In this document: positions 1-7,740 of the stretch, piece after piece
Layout of the letters: every line of letters starts with the position of its first letter
Numbering within the stretch: position 1 is the stretch's first letter
Origin: CAYRAV01 sp964422365
GTDB lineage: Bacteria; Bacillota; Clostridia; Lachnospirales; Lachnospiraceae
DNA: 29,021 nucleotides
NCBI GenBank assembly: GCA_964422365.1
Contig: CAYRAV010000037.1
Span: 1 to 29,021, forward strand
Reading direction: 5' to 3'
Program-made: the position numbers and the translations under genes
Notes under the pieces: generated by a model
Databases searched by the model: none
What the model was told of the DNA's origin: nothing
The model's input: only the letters and a program-made list of their open reading frames with translations

Positions 1-52
1 GTGCCACAACTGTGCCTGCAAATACATTATATGTGTCTAAGATTTTATTCAT
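1..52 (-). CDS. probable phage holin, 5' part only (cut by window edge)
   Basis: Only the first 17 codons are inside the window, reading MNKILDTYNVFAGTVVA. The start is the ATG at 52, chosen because a GAAAGGGG ribosome binding site lies about 8 bases upstream; another in-frame ATG at 58 is too close to it. The N-terminus resembles toxin-secretion/phage-lysis holins (the Cph1/XhlB-like group), which begin with a short helix and then membrane segments. Position fits: in PBSX-type phages lysis genes follow the tail fibre, which ends 37 bases upstream. The family call rests on 17 residues and is tentative. Confidence 0.45.
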   Translation of the reverse strand, partial: MNKILDTYNVFAGTVVA

Positions 53-88
53 TACCATTACCCCTTTCATTTCATTTATAACATTCCA

Positions 89-1903
89 TTATTTTAAAAT
101 CACTTTTACTATGTGGTCTGTGACCTTCTCAATCACTCTGTATGAATCCGGCTCATTTCTGTTACATGCTGTAGCAGTTCCATTTTCACTGCATTTGCAA
201 TATCCATTCACTTCACAAGTACCATCATGATATACAGCAAGGACTCCAAGCATGCCAATTGGAGCCCATTCCGGCCTGTCTCTTCTGGATATATATTCTT
301 TCGTGGTGTCATATTCCGGATTTAACTTTAATCTCTCACCTTCATATATGGGATTTCCTTCACTGTCTTTAGCCTCTTCCATATCATGAGTTTTTTTATT
401 GTATACAAGTTTTGGATTTGGTTCGTAAATATATCTGTTAAATTCATCTGTCAGATACATTTTATTCCAGCTGTCGCAGTCTGCGTTTCCCAGCACACAC
501 GGTCTGCCAGATACAATACCTAGAATATAGTCACCCGGTTTTGCAATTTTAATCTTATTTCCATTAAGCGTTACAAACCTGCCAACCCTGTCTTCATTAT
601 TAGTATTGCCATCTTCCCATTCGAAGAACTCTGCATAGTCAGCTGTTGTACTCGTAGTCAGGGTTGATGACAGATTCAAGGATCCATTGCGTAGCAGCGA
701 CATACAGTTAGAACGATTATTACCATCGCTTCCATTTCCTACTACTAACATATATTGATGTAACCCCGGCTGCGGTTTATTAAATGTCCCCATTGCACAA
801 CATACATTATCATTTACATATGTTCCATATCCCTGCGTATGCCCCTGCATACTGTCTACTTGTGTAGTATGCCCTTCTGCATGTCCCCCAACAGCATCAA
901 CATTTACAACACAGTTTATTCCTTCTGTGTGTGAACTATTTCCTAATGATCTTGTCCAATACCCTTCTGCATGGGAACAACTTCCACCTGCTTTTGTATC
1001 ATTCCCTTCTGCATGGGAACAATATCCAGCTGCATTTGTAGTATACCCTTCTGCATGGGAACAATCTCCATCTGCTTGTGTAGTATGCCCTTCTGCATGA
1101 GCCTGGTTGCCTAATGCTACCACGGCATACCCGACTGCAGATGACGTATATCCAGTAGCAACACAGCCATATCCAAGTGAAACGCTTGTATTTTCAACCG
1201 AGCAGCCTCCCGTATATATGCTGTTTTGAGTAACAAGGGCATTTTCTGCAATCAGATTATGGCCTGCATAAAAATCTCCCGTACAACGCAGTCTGTCCTC
1301 ATTATCTGTAGCTGATAATCTGCTGCAATGATCTTTACCGCCATCTCCTGCACAATGAAAATCTATATGCTGTCCAAATTCCATAACTCCATTACCATCT
1401 ACAAATGGAATACACCCCCAAATACGGTTCGGTTCACCAGGATAACAGCCAACACGCCACAGTCCTGCAAACTTATTAGCATTATCTGCAGTCCCCTGAA
1501 GTTCTCCTATAAACTTAGGAGCAGTTATCTCGCCTGAAACAATCCCACCAGTTTTAGGGAGGTAATCAGAAAACTTCTTTCCCACTGGTGTTATAACACC
1601 ATCTTTTACGTAGACCGGAATATCTATACTTCCAATAGTCAGTGTGCAGGCAACAGGCTTTCCATCTTTAAAATACACAGGCTGTGATGTAGAGCCTGCA
1701 TTAGCTGTATTTAATTTTTCTGCACTGTTCGCACTTCCTCCGGCACTGGATGAACCCGCATAGTTATGTGTGTGGTTTTTTAGTGTATCATCCATATTTT
1801 CAAGTGTACCATCTATAATGTCTGCATTTTCATTGAAATGTTCAATATTAAACATATCTTCCCCTGCCGGTTTATTTAATCCATATTTTTTTGTTTTAGT
1901 CAT
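89..1903 (-). CDS. tail fibre / receptor-binding protein with YadA-like repeats and autoproteolytic C-terminal domain
   Basis: This 604-aa protein is probably the distal tail fibre that touches the host surface. Residues 1-70 resemble a baseplate-attachment segment of tail fibres (KYGLNKP, then NHTHNYAG). About 265-360 hold HAEG/HTEG/HTQG motifs in 14-residue steps (HAEG near 269, 283, 297, 311; HTEG near 325), the pattern of trimeric YadA/haemagglutinin head repeats. About 420-604 matches the Peptidase_G2 type of intramolecular chaperone, beginning with TADYAEFFEW; in phi29-like appendages that domain trims itself off after trimer folding. The TADYAE boundary is the likely cleavage site (inference). 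The start ATG overlaps the upstream stop by 8 bases (ATGACTAA), so translation is probably coupled. The repeats could recombine to alter host range. Confidence 0.85.
   Translation of the reverse strand: MTKTKKYGLNKPAGEDMFNIEHFNENADIIDGTLENMDDTLKNHTHNYAGSSSAGGSANSAEKLNTANAGSTSQPVYFKDGKPVACTLTIGSIDIPVYVKDGVITPVGKKFSDYLPKTGGIVSGEITAPKFIGELQGTADNANKFAGLWRVGCYPGEPNRIWGCIPFVDGNGVMEFGQHIDFHCAGDGGKDHCSRLSATDNEDRLRCTGDFYAGHNLIAENALVTQNSIYTGGCSVENTSVSLGYGCVATGYTSSAVGYAVVALGNQAHAEGHTTQADGDCSHAEGYTTNAAGYCSHAEGNDTKAGGSCSHAEGYWTRSLGNSSHTEGINCVVNVDAVGGHAEGHTTQVDSMQGHTQGYGTYVNDNVCCAMGTFNKPQPGLHQYMLVVGNGSDGNNRSNCMSLLRNGSLNLSSTLTTSTTADYAEFFEWEDGNTNNEDRVGRFVTLNGNKIKIAKPGDYILGIVSGRPCVLGNADCDSWNKMYLTDEFNRYIYEPNPKLVYNKKTHDMEEAKDSEGNPIYEGERLKLNPEYDTTKEYISRRDRPEWAPIGMLGVLAVYHDGTCEVNGYCKCSENGTATACNRNEPDSYRVIEKVTDHIVKVILK
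963..1064 (-). repeat. 42-bp coding repeats inside the fibre gene
   Basis: An 18-base core (plus strand ccttctgcatgggaacaa) occurs exactly at 963-980, 1005-1022 and 1047-1064, a fixed 42-bp period. It encodes the CSHAEG part of the YadA-like repeat. Diverged copies flank the perfect ones. The perfect identity of three copies suggests recent duplication or gene conversion within the fibre. Confidence 0.85.
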
Positions 1904-2447
1904 TTATCAAAACCTCGCTTCTTATCGTCTCGCATGACATCTCTTTTAAAGTATTATATGTATAAATCGTTAACATGTTATAAGTGTTATAAGCTAATGA
2001 TAATTCAAGTTTTATATTAACTGGAACAATCCTTTGTAGCATGATTTCTATTTCATTTAGCATTTTTTTATTCTTAAGCGGAATGACAACCCCCAATTCA
2101 TAATTATTTATATCAAGTGTCATACTGTACTCTTCTTTCCCGCAAAACATATCCATTTTTCTTATTAAAGTTCTATACGTATAAGGAAGCGCAGTATTCC
2201 AGTACAGCAGAACCCTTGATTTTCTTGTTTCAAGCGTATCATTAATAACAGGTGTAATATTAAGCAATGCTTCATATTTTTTTATACCATATTCGTCACA
2301 ATCCGTAATAAAAGCATTGTCCAAAACCCTTTGAACATTTTTTTCAATTAAATTCATCTGCCTGTCTTCTGCTTTCATGATCTCTTGGAATTCCTTAAAC
2401 TGCTTGATAAATTCAGGCAATAAATCTATCAGTTTCTTTCTTTCCAT
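1896..2447 (-). CDS. DUF2313 / YmfQ-type tail protein (XkdU-like)
   Basis: About 183 aa, lying between baseplate J and the fibre, where PBSX-type phages carry XkdU/YmfQ (DUF2313). Known members are thought to link the baseplate to the tail fibre. The N-terminus (MERKKLIDLLPEF) and the middle block on residues that follow a starting 'VLLYWNTALPYT' fit the family, in which the protein begins with a helix-rich domain and ends in a beta-rich part. I chose the ATG at 2447 because GGATGA precedes it at suitable spacing and it avoids overlapping the upstream gene; in-frame starts upstream (ATG at 2465) have their AGGGG too close. The stop overlaps the fibre start. Confidence 0.75.
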   Translation of the reverse strand: MERKKLIDLLPEFIKQFKEFQEIMKAEDRQMNLIEKNVQRVLDNAFITDCDEYGIKKYEALLNITPVINDTLETRKSRVLLYWNTALPYTYRTLIRKMDMFCGKEEYSMTLDINNYELGVVIPLKNKKMLNEIEIMLQRIVPVNIKLELSLAYNTYNMLTIYTYNTLKEMSCETIRSEVLIND

Positions 2448-2451
2448 TTTT

Positions 2452-3672
2452 TCATCCAACCACATCACCCCTGACCGGAATACAATCACTGTCTATTATT
2501 AAATTTTCAGCAGCATTATTTATTTTAGTGTCAGTAATATCAATAATGCCATCTAAAACCAACAGTAAACTTTCAATTTTGCTTACTCTTACAACCAGAT
2601 TGTCACTAGAATCCCATGTCTGTCTTAATTCCTGCAAATATGCATCAATTGTGTTCTCAATTGCTTCTTTTAAAATTTCAAAACCATAATTAGTATCATA
2701 GGTAATATTAGTTGTAATATCCACTGTTGTTTCATTCACACCATATACTTTCACAACATGACCTATAGGTGCAATCCCATCACCTTCCCCGGTTTTTTCT
2801 GTTGGATCAATATACCTCTGAACTGTATCGACTAAAACAGATGACGGTTTTTTAAAATCCGATGTAATAACCACAACACTGACAGTACCGCCAACAGTTA
2901 AAAGTTTCTGTGCTGCTGCATCATAAATTGTTTTAAGCCAATTATAAACTTCTTGACCTACTGTTGATACAGACTGATTATGAAACCATTCTGCTGCCGC
3001 ATCATTTGGTATCATGGCAGATGGAGAATAACCACCTTTCCATGACCTTTTTACCTTGCAGCCGCCTACACCATCTATTTCATTTACTTTTGCAATATAA
3101 TCTGCTTTATTTCCGCCATATGCCTCATTTCTGAATAATGCAAAGTATCGTTCCCGGAATGTTTCAACATCTTCTTCATCTTCTCCCGGTATCAATATTT
3201 CGGCCAATTCAGCCGATTCCATAGTATTTAATTCATTTGCTGTTTCAACCGGAAGCAATTCCCCAAGCTGTTGATTTCCAGCTATTCCAGCGGTTTCACA
3301 TTCAATCTGATATTCTCCTGTTTCGTCATTAATAATTGAAGTCACAGTATAATTCAAATCATTGAGATTAAACCTGTCTCCAACACTGATTGTAACCCCT
3401 GCAGGTGTTACAATCATTTTTCCAACTGCACAAGTTTCTTCTTTTGGAAACAATCCCCGTTCAGCAGCTCTTTTTATCAGATAATAATAAGAAGCCGATT
3501 CTGCAAACACTTCATTCATTACCATATCAAGAGCAATATAGAAATTTGCAAGTTCTAATGCTGCTGGGGCAATTGCATCATAGATAACCGAACCTTCTCT
3601 TTTGTCTAAATCATCTCTGATATTGGACAACATCGTTTCCATTAATGTATCAAAATCAAAACTTTCAAACAT
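2452..3672 (-). CDS. baseplate J-like protein (XkdT-like)
   Basis: A 406-aa protein of the baseplate J family, the wedge component that forms the baseplate periphery of contractile tails (P2 gpJ, PBSX XkdT). The N-terminal half has the typical features: a helical start (FDFDTLMETMLSNI), REGSVIYDAIAPAALELANFY, then AAERGLFP, and the middle FRERYFALFRNEAYGGNKADY block which is the family's most recognisable stretch. It starts one base after the upstream gp25-like gene ends, so the two are translated as one block. Full length for the family and no sign of damage. Confidence 0.92.
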   Translation of the reverse strand: MFESFDFDTLMETMLSNIRDDLDKREGSVIYDAIAPAALELANFYIALDMVMNEVFAESASYYYLIKRAAERGLFPKEETCAVGKMIVTPAGVTISVGDRFNLNDLNYTVTSIINDETGEYQIECETAGIAGNQQLGELLPVETANELNTMESAELAEILIPGEDEEDVETFRERYFALFRNEAYGGNKADYIAKVNEIDGVGGCKVKRSWKGGYSPSAMIPNDAAAEWFHNQSVSTVGQEVYNWLKTIYDAAAQKLLTVGGTVSVVVITSDFKKPSSVLVDTVQRYIDPTEKTGEGDGIAPIGHVVKVYGVNETTVDITTNITYDTNYGFEILKEAIENTIDAYLQELRQTWDSSDNLVVRVSKIESLLLVLDGIIDITDTKINNAAENLIIDSDCIPVRGDVVG

Positions 3673-4107
3673 TTATACTTCCACCTCACGTTCTATTTCT
3701 ATTTCATCCCCTTGCACAGTTGTTACAGTAAATATACAGTGCAGTATATTGTTTCCTACACGCTCTACCGTAAAATTATCAACCGATTCTATTCTGTCAT
3801 CAACAGTAAGTGCCTCTGTAATCCTCTTCTTCACCTCACTCATTACATAAGGCATATCCATTCCGAAAAGGTCTTGAAGTTCTATGCCATAATCCCATGA
3901 ATAGATTTCATGCTCATACCGTTCTGTATTGATTATTTTCAAAATAGCCTGACGCACTGCTTCCACATCATCTATTTTTCCAACAAAAATATTATCCTTA
4001 GTCTCATCCTTATTTATTTTCATTGCATAAGTTAATGATGGTCCGCTTTCAATATTAAAATCATATTCTAATTCTTCATCTTCATAATTTTCATTATTTG
4101 GTATCAT
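3673..4107 (-). CDS. DUF2634 baseplate protein (XkdS-like, gp25-related)
   Basis: 144 aa with the DUF2634 pattern: an acidic N-terminus, then a strand-rich core with VEAVRQAILKIINTERYEH and YSWDYGIELQDLFG, and an acidic C-terminus (EIEIEREVEV). Family members sit next to baseplate J and correspond to the gp25-like wedge/lysozyme-fold protein that anchors sheath to baseplate in contractile tails. The first gene of the wedge pair here; it abuts baseplate J with no gap and follows the DUF2577 gene by two bases. Confidence 0.85.
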   Translation of the reverse strand: MIPNNENYEDEELEYDFNIESGPSLTYAMKINKDETKDNIFVGKIDDVEAVRQAILKIINTERYEHEIYSWDYGIELQDLFGMDMPYVMSEVKKRITEALTVDDRIESVDNFTVERVGNNILHCIFTVTTVQGDEIEIEREVEV

Positions 4108-4109
4108 TA

Positions 4110-4376
4110 TTAACTCACCAGCCTGTCTATAATGGTATATTCATTTCCTCCTTGCTTTCTAAGCATCAGGACTTTATCACCTTTTTTCAATGGATTTTTT
4201 GTTACTGCTTGTGTTAAATGTAAAAAATCTTCATCAACTATTATGCTCTGTGACATTTTTATGCATAATGGATTAGTATTGATTACTGTTCCAATATTAT
4301 AATCACAAGGCTTAGATGCATTTACTGCCTCAACTGCTATTTGTTTAATCAATTGGACCAAATTTGAGCTAGCCAC
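4110..4376 (-). CDS. DUF2577 family tail protein (XkdR-like)
   Basis: 88 aa, located between the hub and DUF2634 genes exactly where XkdR-type DUF2577 proteins occur. The start is a GTG at 4376, supported by a strong GGAGGTGAT ribosome binding site five bases upstream. The GTG overlaps the TAG of the hub gene (GTGGCTAG, 8 bases), which points to coupled translation. The sequence has the N-terminal helix (NLVQLIKQIAVEAVNASKP) and C-terminal KKGDKVLMLRKQGGNEY block typical of the family; a small OB/SH3-like beta barrel acting at the hub is likely but inferred. Confidence 0.8.
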   Translation of the reverse strand: MASSNLVQLIKQIAVEAVNASKPCDYNIGTVINTNPLCIKMSQSIIVDEDFLHLTQAVTKNPLKKGDKVLMLRKQGGNEYTIIDRLVS

Positions 4377-5901
4377 TAAAATCACCTCCGGATAAAACCA
4401 AATCCATTGAATGTTGTCTGTTCTTAAATGTATGTGTTACTTTTTCAACTAACATATAATTTGCAATCTTAATATCCATCAGCTTCAAAATTACTGGAAT
4501 TAATGACCCAGCACGGATTTTTATATTTCCAATCACACCAGTAATAGTTAATGTTCTTTGCTTTTGGTTATATAGTTTCAACAAAGCTTGGGATTTTAAC
4601 TTTCCTACATCTGGATCATCTATTTTCTCTGTGTACTGTAACATCCCCCACTTATTGATATTTTTGGAATGTCTGCTTACATACAAGTCATAAGAGCCTT
4701 TTTCTTTATTTTCATAAACCAACTTTATTTGATTGTAAACATCGCTGTCAATGCTTGTTTTATATGTAAAATCTTCTCCTGTTTCTTCATCTACCAAACA
4801 GGCATTTACTTTCATATCTGAAATATCTGAAAGTCTTAACTTTCCAGCTTTATCATATAAAACATAAACTTTATTTTTTACTAACAGCGTTTCATCTAAA
4901 ATATTTTGAATAATATCAAATAATGTCTCATTATCTTCAATAGCTGACATTCTATATACAGTGTCTGCCAATTTTCCACAATTCAAATTAAACTTTTCAG
5001 CTATCGTTTTTATAACCTGATTAGCTGTCTTTTTCTTATAAATCATAGTATCTTTATTTTTCAAATACCGTAACTGATCATAAGCTGTATATGACACTAT
5101 ACCATTCTTTGACATCTGCTGGGTAAAAATAAAACCATAAAAAAAATTCGTTCCATCAACTATAACTAGAACACTGTTTCCTTCTGCGACTTTGAATTTC
5201 TTTTCATATTTTGCCTCAAATGTAAGTTTTCCGGGTGTCCCTGTTCTTTCCCATACGATTTTCATTCCATCCTGCACCGGGACAGTGAAACTATTTGTTC
5301 CATTTGTAATCAAAACCTCAACTTCCCCATTAGGGATTCTATTTGTTTCGTTTGCTGTACCTGATATGGAAGTTGAAGTTGTGTTTTTATTTCTTAAAAT
5401 CTTTCGTAAATATGCTAATTCAGTAGCACTTGCCGTACTATTGCTTGAATTTGATGAACTGCTTCCAGCAGTATTCAAAGTTGTATATTGAGGTACACCA
5501 TATCCAGTAATCGTCCCATTTGATAAAGAATACATTTTTCTTGCCACTTTATCAGAAGTGTTTCCTTCCACGGTATGCAGTGTACCTCCGCTTACTTTTT
5601 CTACAATTCCAACATGGGAACGCCCAGTCTTAAAGTAAACGATATCTCCCCGTTTGGGTGTATATTTCCCTTTATATTTAAAAATTCCTTTCTGCTGAAA
5701 CCATGCCATTCCTGAACTTGTTGATGCAGTTTTTGGTACAATTGAAGTTGAAACACCTGCCTGGTTGGCGCACCACGAAACAAACATGTGACACCATGCC
5801 GCACCATTCATACCATACCATGCACCATACTTCGTTCTGTTGTTTCCTTCTTCCTTATATCCGATTTCACCAATCGCAACATCTACAATATCTTTTGTCA
5901 T
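4369..5901 (-). CDS. CHAP peptidase fused to tail hub protein (XkdQ-like)
   Basis: 510 aa with two domains. Residues 1-140 form a CHAP-type peptidoglycan amidase/endopeptidase: Cys37 in AAWCHMFVSWC, His96 in SHVGIVE, and an acidic partner near Glu112 in VEGNTSD. A Ser/Thr/Asn-rich linker (about 142-190) follows, then an XkdQ/gpD-like hub domain (about 193-510, ending DLVLSGGDFSG). The hub sits at the tail tip, so the enzyme probably opens the cell wall during injection. In PBSX the hub (XkdQ) is separate from the wall hydrolase, so the fusion is notable. The ATG at 5901 is chosen for its GGCAGGTGAG site; an upstream in-frame TTG at 5934 lacks one. Confidence 0.88.
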   Translation of the reverse strand: MTKDIVDVAIGEIGYKEEGNNRTKYGAWYGMNGAAWCHMFVSWCANQAGVSTSIVPKTASTSSGMAWFQQKGIFKYKGKYTPKRGDIVYFKTGRSHVGIVEKVSGGTLHTVEGNTSDKVARKMYSLSNGTITGYGVPQYTTLNTAGSSSSNSSNSTASATELAYLRKILRNKNTTSTSISGTANETNRIPNGEVEVLITNGTNSFTVPVQDGMKIVWERTGTPGKLTFEAKYEKKFKVAEGNSVLVIVDGTNFFYGFIFTQQMSKNGIVSYTAYDQLRYLKNKDTMIYKKKTANQVIKTIAEKFNLNCGKLADTVYRMSAIEDNETLFDIIQNILDETLLVKNKVYVLYDKAGKLRLSDISDMKVNACLVDEETGEDFTYKTSIDSDVYNQIKLVYENKEKGSYDLYVSRHSKNINKWGMLQYTEKIDDPDVGKLKSQALLKLYNQKQRTLTITGVIGNIKIRAGSLIPVILKLMDIKIANYMLVEKVTHTFKNRQHSMDLVLSGGDFSG

Positions 5902-5960
5902 ACTCTCACCTGCCTTTTTTAAAAACAGAATCAAAAAACACCCATTTTTTTCATGGATGC

Positions 5961-5989
5961 TTTACAACTCATAAAGTTTATGTTATATT
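5961..5989 (+). promoter_or_regulatory. promoter of the plus-strand small RNA
   Basis: TTTACA (-35, 5 of 6 consensus), a 17-bp spacer and TATATT (-10, 5 of 6 consensus) on the plus strand, opposite to every gene in the window. Predicted start is near 5996. A terminator lies about 80 bases downstream, so a short discrete transcript is expected. Confidence 0.7.
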
Positions 5990-5995
5990 TAGTTT

Positions 5996-6080
5996 AAAGA
6001 AGCAACCGCCCACAAGGGGTTAGCCAGTTTGAGTTAATATCTACCCTTAACCGGCCAAAGTATCAGGGTAGATATTTTTT
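5996..6080 (+). ncRNA. candidate small RNA of about 85 nt, antisense to the late transcript
   Basis: A short transcription unit on the plus strand with a near-consensus promoter. The 5' part can fold as a bulged hairpin with CCC/GGG around an ACAA loop (6004-6021), closed by AAC/GTT. The 3' end is a 12-bp perfect stem (6036-6047 with 6065-6076) followed by six T, a textbook intrinsic terminator. GGTTA (6018-6022) can also pair with TAACC in the terminator loop (6048-6052). No ORF with a ribosome binding site is inside. Its layout resembles antitoxin RNAs of type I toxin-antitoxin loci, but I found no convincing toxin ORF beside it. It is complementary to the leader of the CHAP-hub gene, so antisense control is possible. 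Confidence 0.65.
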
Positions 6081-6101
6081 ATTTCTTATTTTGTATAAAA
6101 A

Positions 6102-6122
6102 TAACACGCATTTCTGCGTGTT
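6102..6122 (-). terminator. terminator after the lipoprotein gene
   Basis: An 8-bp perfect stem (AACACGCA / TGCGTGTT, 6103-6110 with 6115-6122) with a 4-base loop. On the minus strand it is followed by ATTTTTAT. It lies about 75 bases past the lipoprotein stop and should end the moron transcript before the CHAP-hub gene. A second hairpin (ACATG/CATGT arms, about 6153-6179) lies in between. Confidence 0.7.
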
Positions 6123-6195
6123 GCTCCTAAATTTAATAGTTTGTATGAGAAATACCACATGCAAAAATAACATGTAGTATTACCATCATAGAATT

Positions 6196-6807
6196 CTATC
6201 TTATTTTAAATTTCACCAAATCATCCCCAGAGTTGAATTGGATAAATAATTCATCTTCGGAATTTGCTACAGTATTAGGTATCTCAAATGCCAATTCTCC
6301 TTTTTTTGATGATAAAGGATTTATTGTCTCGTTATGCAGATCTTTCTTGTAACCTAAAAGATTTGTGGCTATAAACTCATATCCATCACCATATAATACC
6401 TTTACATTTACATCATCACCATAACCATATGATGGGCAAAATTTACCTGCTTCTTTCCCTATGTTTTTAATTTTTGCATATACGCGAACATATTTATTGT
6501 CTTCTTCTGGAGAAAAAACCCCATAATCTGCTTGAATTGATTTTACAATCTTCATATTCGTTACACTAATTTCCCAGTCCTTTAACTCAGCAGTATCTCC
6601 TATATTGTATAAAGTGTCTTCTTCAGGAGTAGGTGTTTCCACTACCGGAGTAGCCATTTCTACCTCTGGAGCAGCTGTTTTCTTGTTATTATCTGTTGCA
6701 CTTATTTGTGTATCTTTGTTATCAACTGAACTTGTATTAGTTCCATTACAACCTGCCATTATTACGCATAATGCCATGCTTAATGCTATAAATGTTCCTT
6801 TCTTCAT
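6196..6807 (-). CDS. moron lipoprotein, DUF4352-like
   Basis: 203 aa with a lipoprotein signal: a KK-containing N-terminus, a hydrophobic core and the lipobox IMAGC, giving Cys20 as the lipidated residue. A Ser/Thr/Pro/Glu-rich linker (about 21-65) leads to a C-terminal beta-sandwich of the DUF4352 type (IGDTAELKDWEISVTNMK, then KYVRVYAKIKNIGKEAG, ending SGDDLVKFKIR). It would sit on the outer face of the lysogen's membrane. It is not a structural tail gene: it shares a promoter-bearing cassette with the gene upstream and is followed by its own terminator. Phage-encoded surface lipoproteins can block superinfecting phage, but this role is inference. Strong AAGGAGG site before the ATG. Confidence 0.8.
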   Translation of the reverse strand: MKKGTFIALSMALCVIMAGCNGTNTSSVDNKDTQISATDNNKKTAAPEVEMATPVVETPTPEEDTLYNIGDTAELKDWEISVTNMKIVKSIQADYGVFSPEEDNKYVRVYAKIKNIGKEAGKFCPSYGYGDDVNVKVLYGDGYEFIATNLLGYKKDLHNETINPLSSKKGELAFEIPNTVANSEDELFIQFNSGDDLVKFKIR

Positions 6808-6840
6808 TTTACTTTATCCTCCTTATATAATTTTCTCTCC

Positions 6841-6864
6841 ATTCAAAATAACACAACTATAAAA
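6841..6864 (-). repeat. leader repeat copy 2 (before the lipoprotein gene)
   Basis: Second copy of the 24-base element described at 7661-7684, starting about 34 bases upstream of the lipoprotein ATG. Three differences from copy 1. Confidence 0.55.
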
Positions 6865-6876
6865 CATGAATATTTA

Positions 6877-7614
6877 TCATAAATCTAGTAATTGCTTTTT
6901 CTTGCTTTCAAATTCTTCTTGTGTAATAATACCATCATCTAATAATTTCTTATATTTCATAATTTCATCTGCTGATGAAGTAGAAGATATATTATTATTT
7001 GATACAGCATCAGTCATTATTGAAAATAATGATAGTATACGTTGAGCACTTCTAGAATAAGTTTCATATAAAATGCCATTTGATTTGACTTTTCCGGTTG
7101 TTAAAAAATTTATGTACACATCTGGATAATATATATTTTTTGTTACAACCTTTATTCTATATTCAGTAATTTCTTGTTTTGTCTTCTTTTTTCCTATTGT
7201 ACCACCAACAACAGCACCAACACCACCAAATAGAGCACCACCAACAATAGCACTGCCCACCCCGCCTTTTGTAATGGCTTCGCCATTTTCCAGCAATTCA
7301 AAGTTAATTATATCACTATAATTAAAAATAACATTCAAATATCCTGCTTTCCACAATTGATTGTGTTCATCAATTTCTAAGTATTTTTCTACTTTTTTTG
7401 TTGGTGTAAATATATTCAATAAGCTATTATTTTTTTCTGTTGCAGAAATGACATTATGAACATGTTCAGAAGAAACACCTTTCCAAGAAAGCGGCACAAG
7501 AAATGTTCTGCATTTCACAATACAATTTTTGCAAATATATCCATCTGCAAGTTTTGTATTTCCACTATTAATATTGCATATACAACAAGTTTCTTTTTTA
7601 GAAAAAATCCCCAT
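6877..7614 (-). CDS. moron protein with DUF4428-like zinc finger, glycine zipper and SHOCT domain
   Basis: 245 aa with three recognisable parts. The N-terminus (residues 10-32) has CxxC pairs (CCICNINSG and DGYICKNC) typical of DUF4428-like zinc fingers. Around 115-140 is a glycine-rich zipper (GGVGSAIVGGALFGGVGAVVGG) that could insert in a membrane. The last about 31 residues (ADEIMKYKKLLDDGIITQEEF) match the SHOCT short C-terminal oligomerisation domain. Such proteins are common accessory genes; function unknown. It is the first gene of a cassette with its own promoter, lying between the LysM tail gene and the hub gene, and so likely is expressed in the lysogen. RBS AAGGTGG precedes the ATG. 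Confidence 0.75.
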   Translation of the reverse strand: MGIFSKKETCCICNINSGNTKLADGYICKNCIVKCRTFLVPLSWKGVSSEHVHNVISATEKNNSLLNIFTPTKKVEKYLEIDEHNQLWKAGYLNVIFNYSDIINFELLENGEAITKGGVGSAIVGGALFGGVGAVVGGTIGKKKTKQEITEYRIKVVTKNIYYPDVYINFLTTGKVKSNGILYETYSRSAQRILSLFSIMTDAVSNNNISSTSSADEIMKYKKLLDDGIITQEEFESKKKQLLDL

Positions 7615-7660
7615 AAAACCACCTTTTCCTCTCTCTTTAGTTAATTTTTAGTTTGTTACT

Positions 7661-7684
7661 ATTTAAAATAACAGAACTCTAAAA
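7661..7684 (-). repeat. leader repeat copy 1 (before the zinc-finger moron gene)
   Basis: A 24-base element that recurs at 6841-6864 with 21 of 24 identities, both times upstream of a moron gene in the same orientation. The core on the minus strand is TGTTATTTT. Shared position in both leaders suggests common regulation or a duplicated leader. Confidence 0.55.
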
Positions 7685-7707
7685 TCTTTACCATATATAT
7701 AATATAT

Positions 7708-7736
7708 ATTATACACTATATATATGGAAATGTCAC
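7708..7736 (-). promoter_or_regulatory. vegetative promoter of the moron cassette
   Basis: On the minus strand GTGACA (-35, 5 of 6), a 17-bp spacer and TATAAT (-10, 6 of 6). It begins four bases beyond the LysM gene's stop and points at the two moron genes. A dyad of two 11-bp arms (7691-7701 and 7717-7727, CCATATATATA and its complement) overlaps the -10 box and spacer and may be an operator. Confidence 0.7.
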
Positions 7737-7740
7737 CCAA

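Noticed and set aside
954..1100. CRISPR-like regularly spaced repeats
   Set aside because: The spacing is 42 bp, in frame, and the repeats encode the YadA-like HAEG motifs of the fibre.
6063..6173. 36-aa minus-strand ORF beside the small RNA, hydrophobic start, possible type I toxin
   Set aside because: No Shine-Dalgarno; the ORF runs straight through the lipoprotein terminator; no resemblance to known small toxins is clear.
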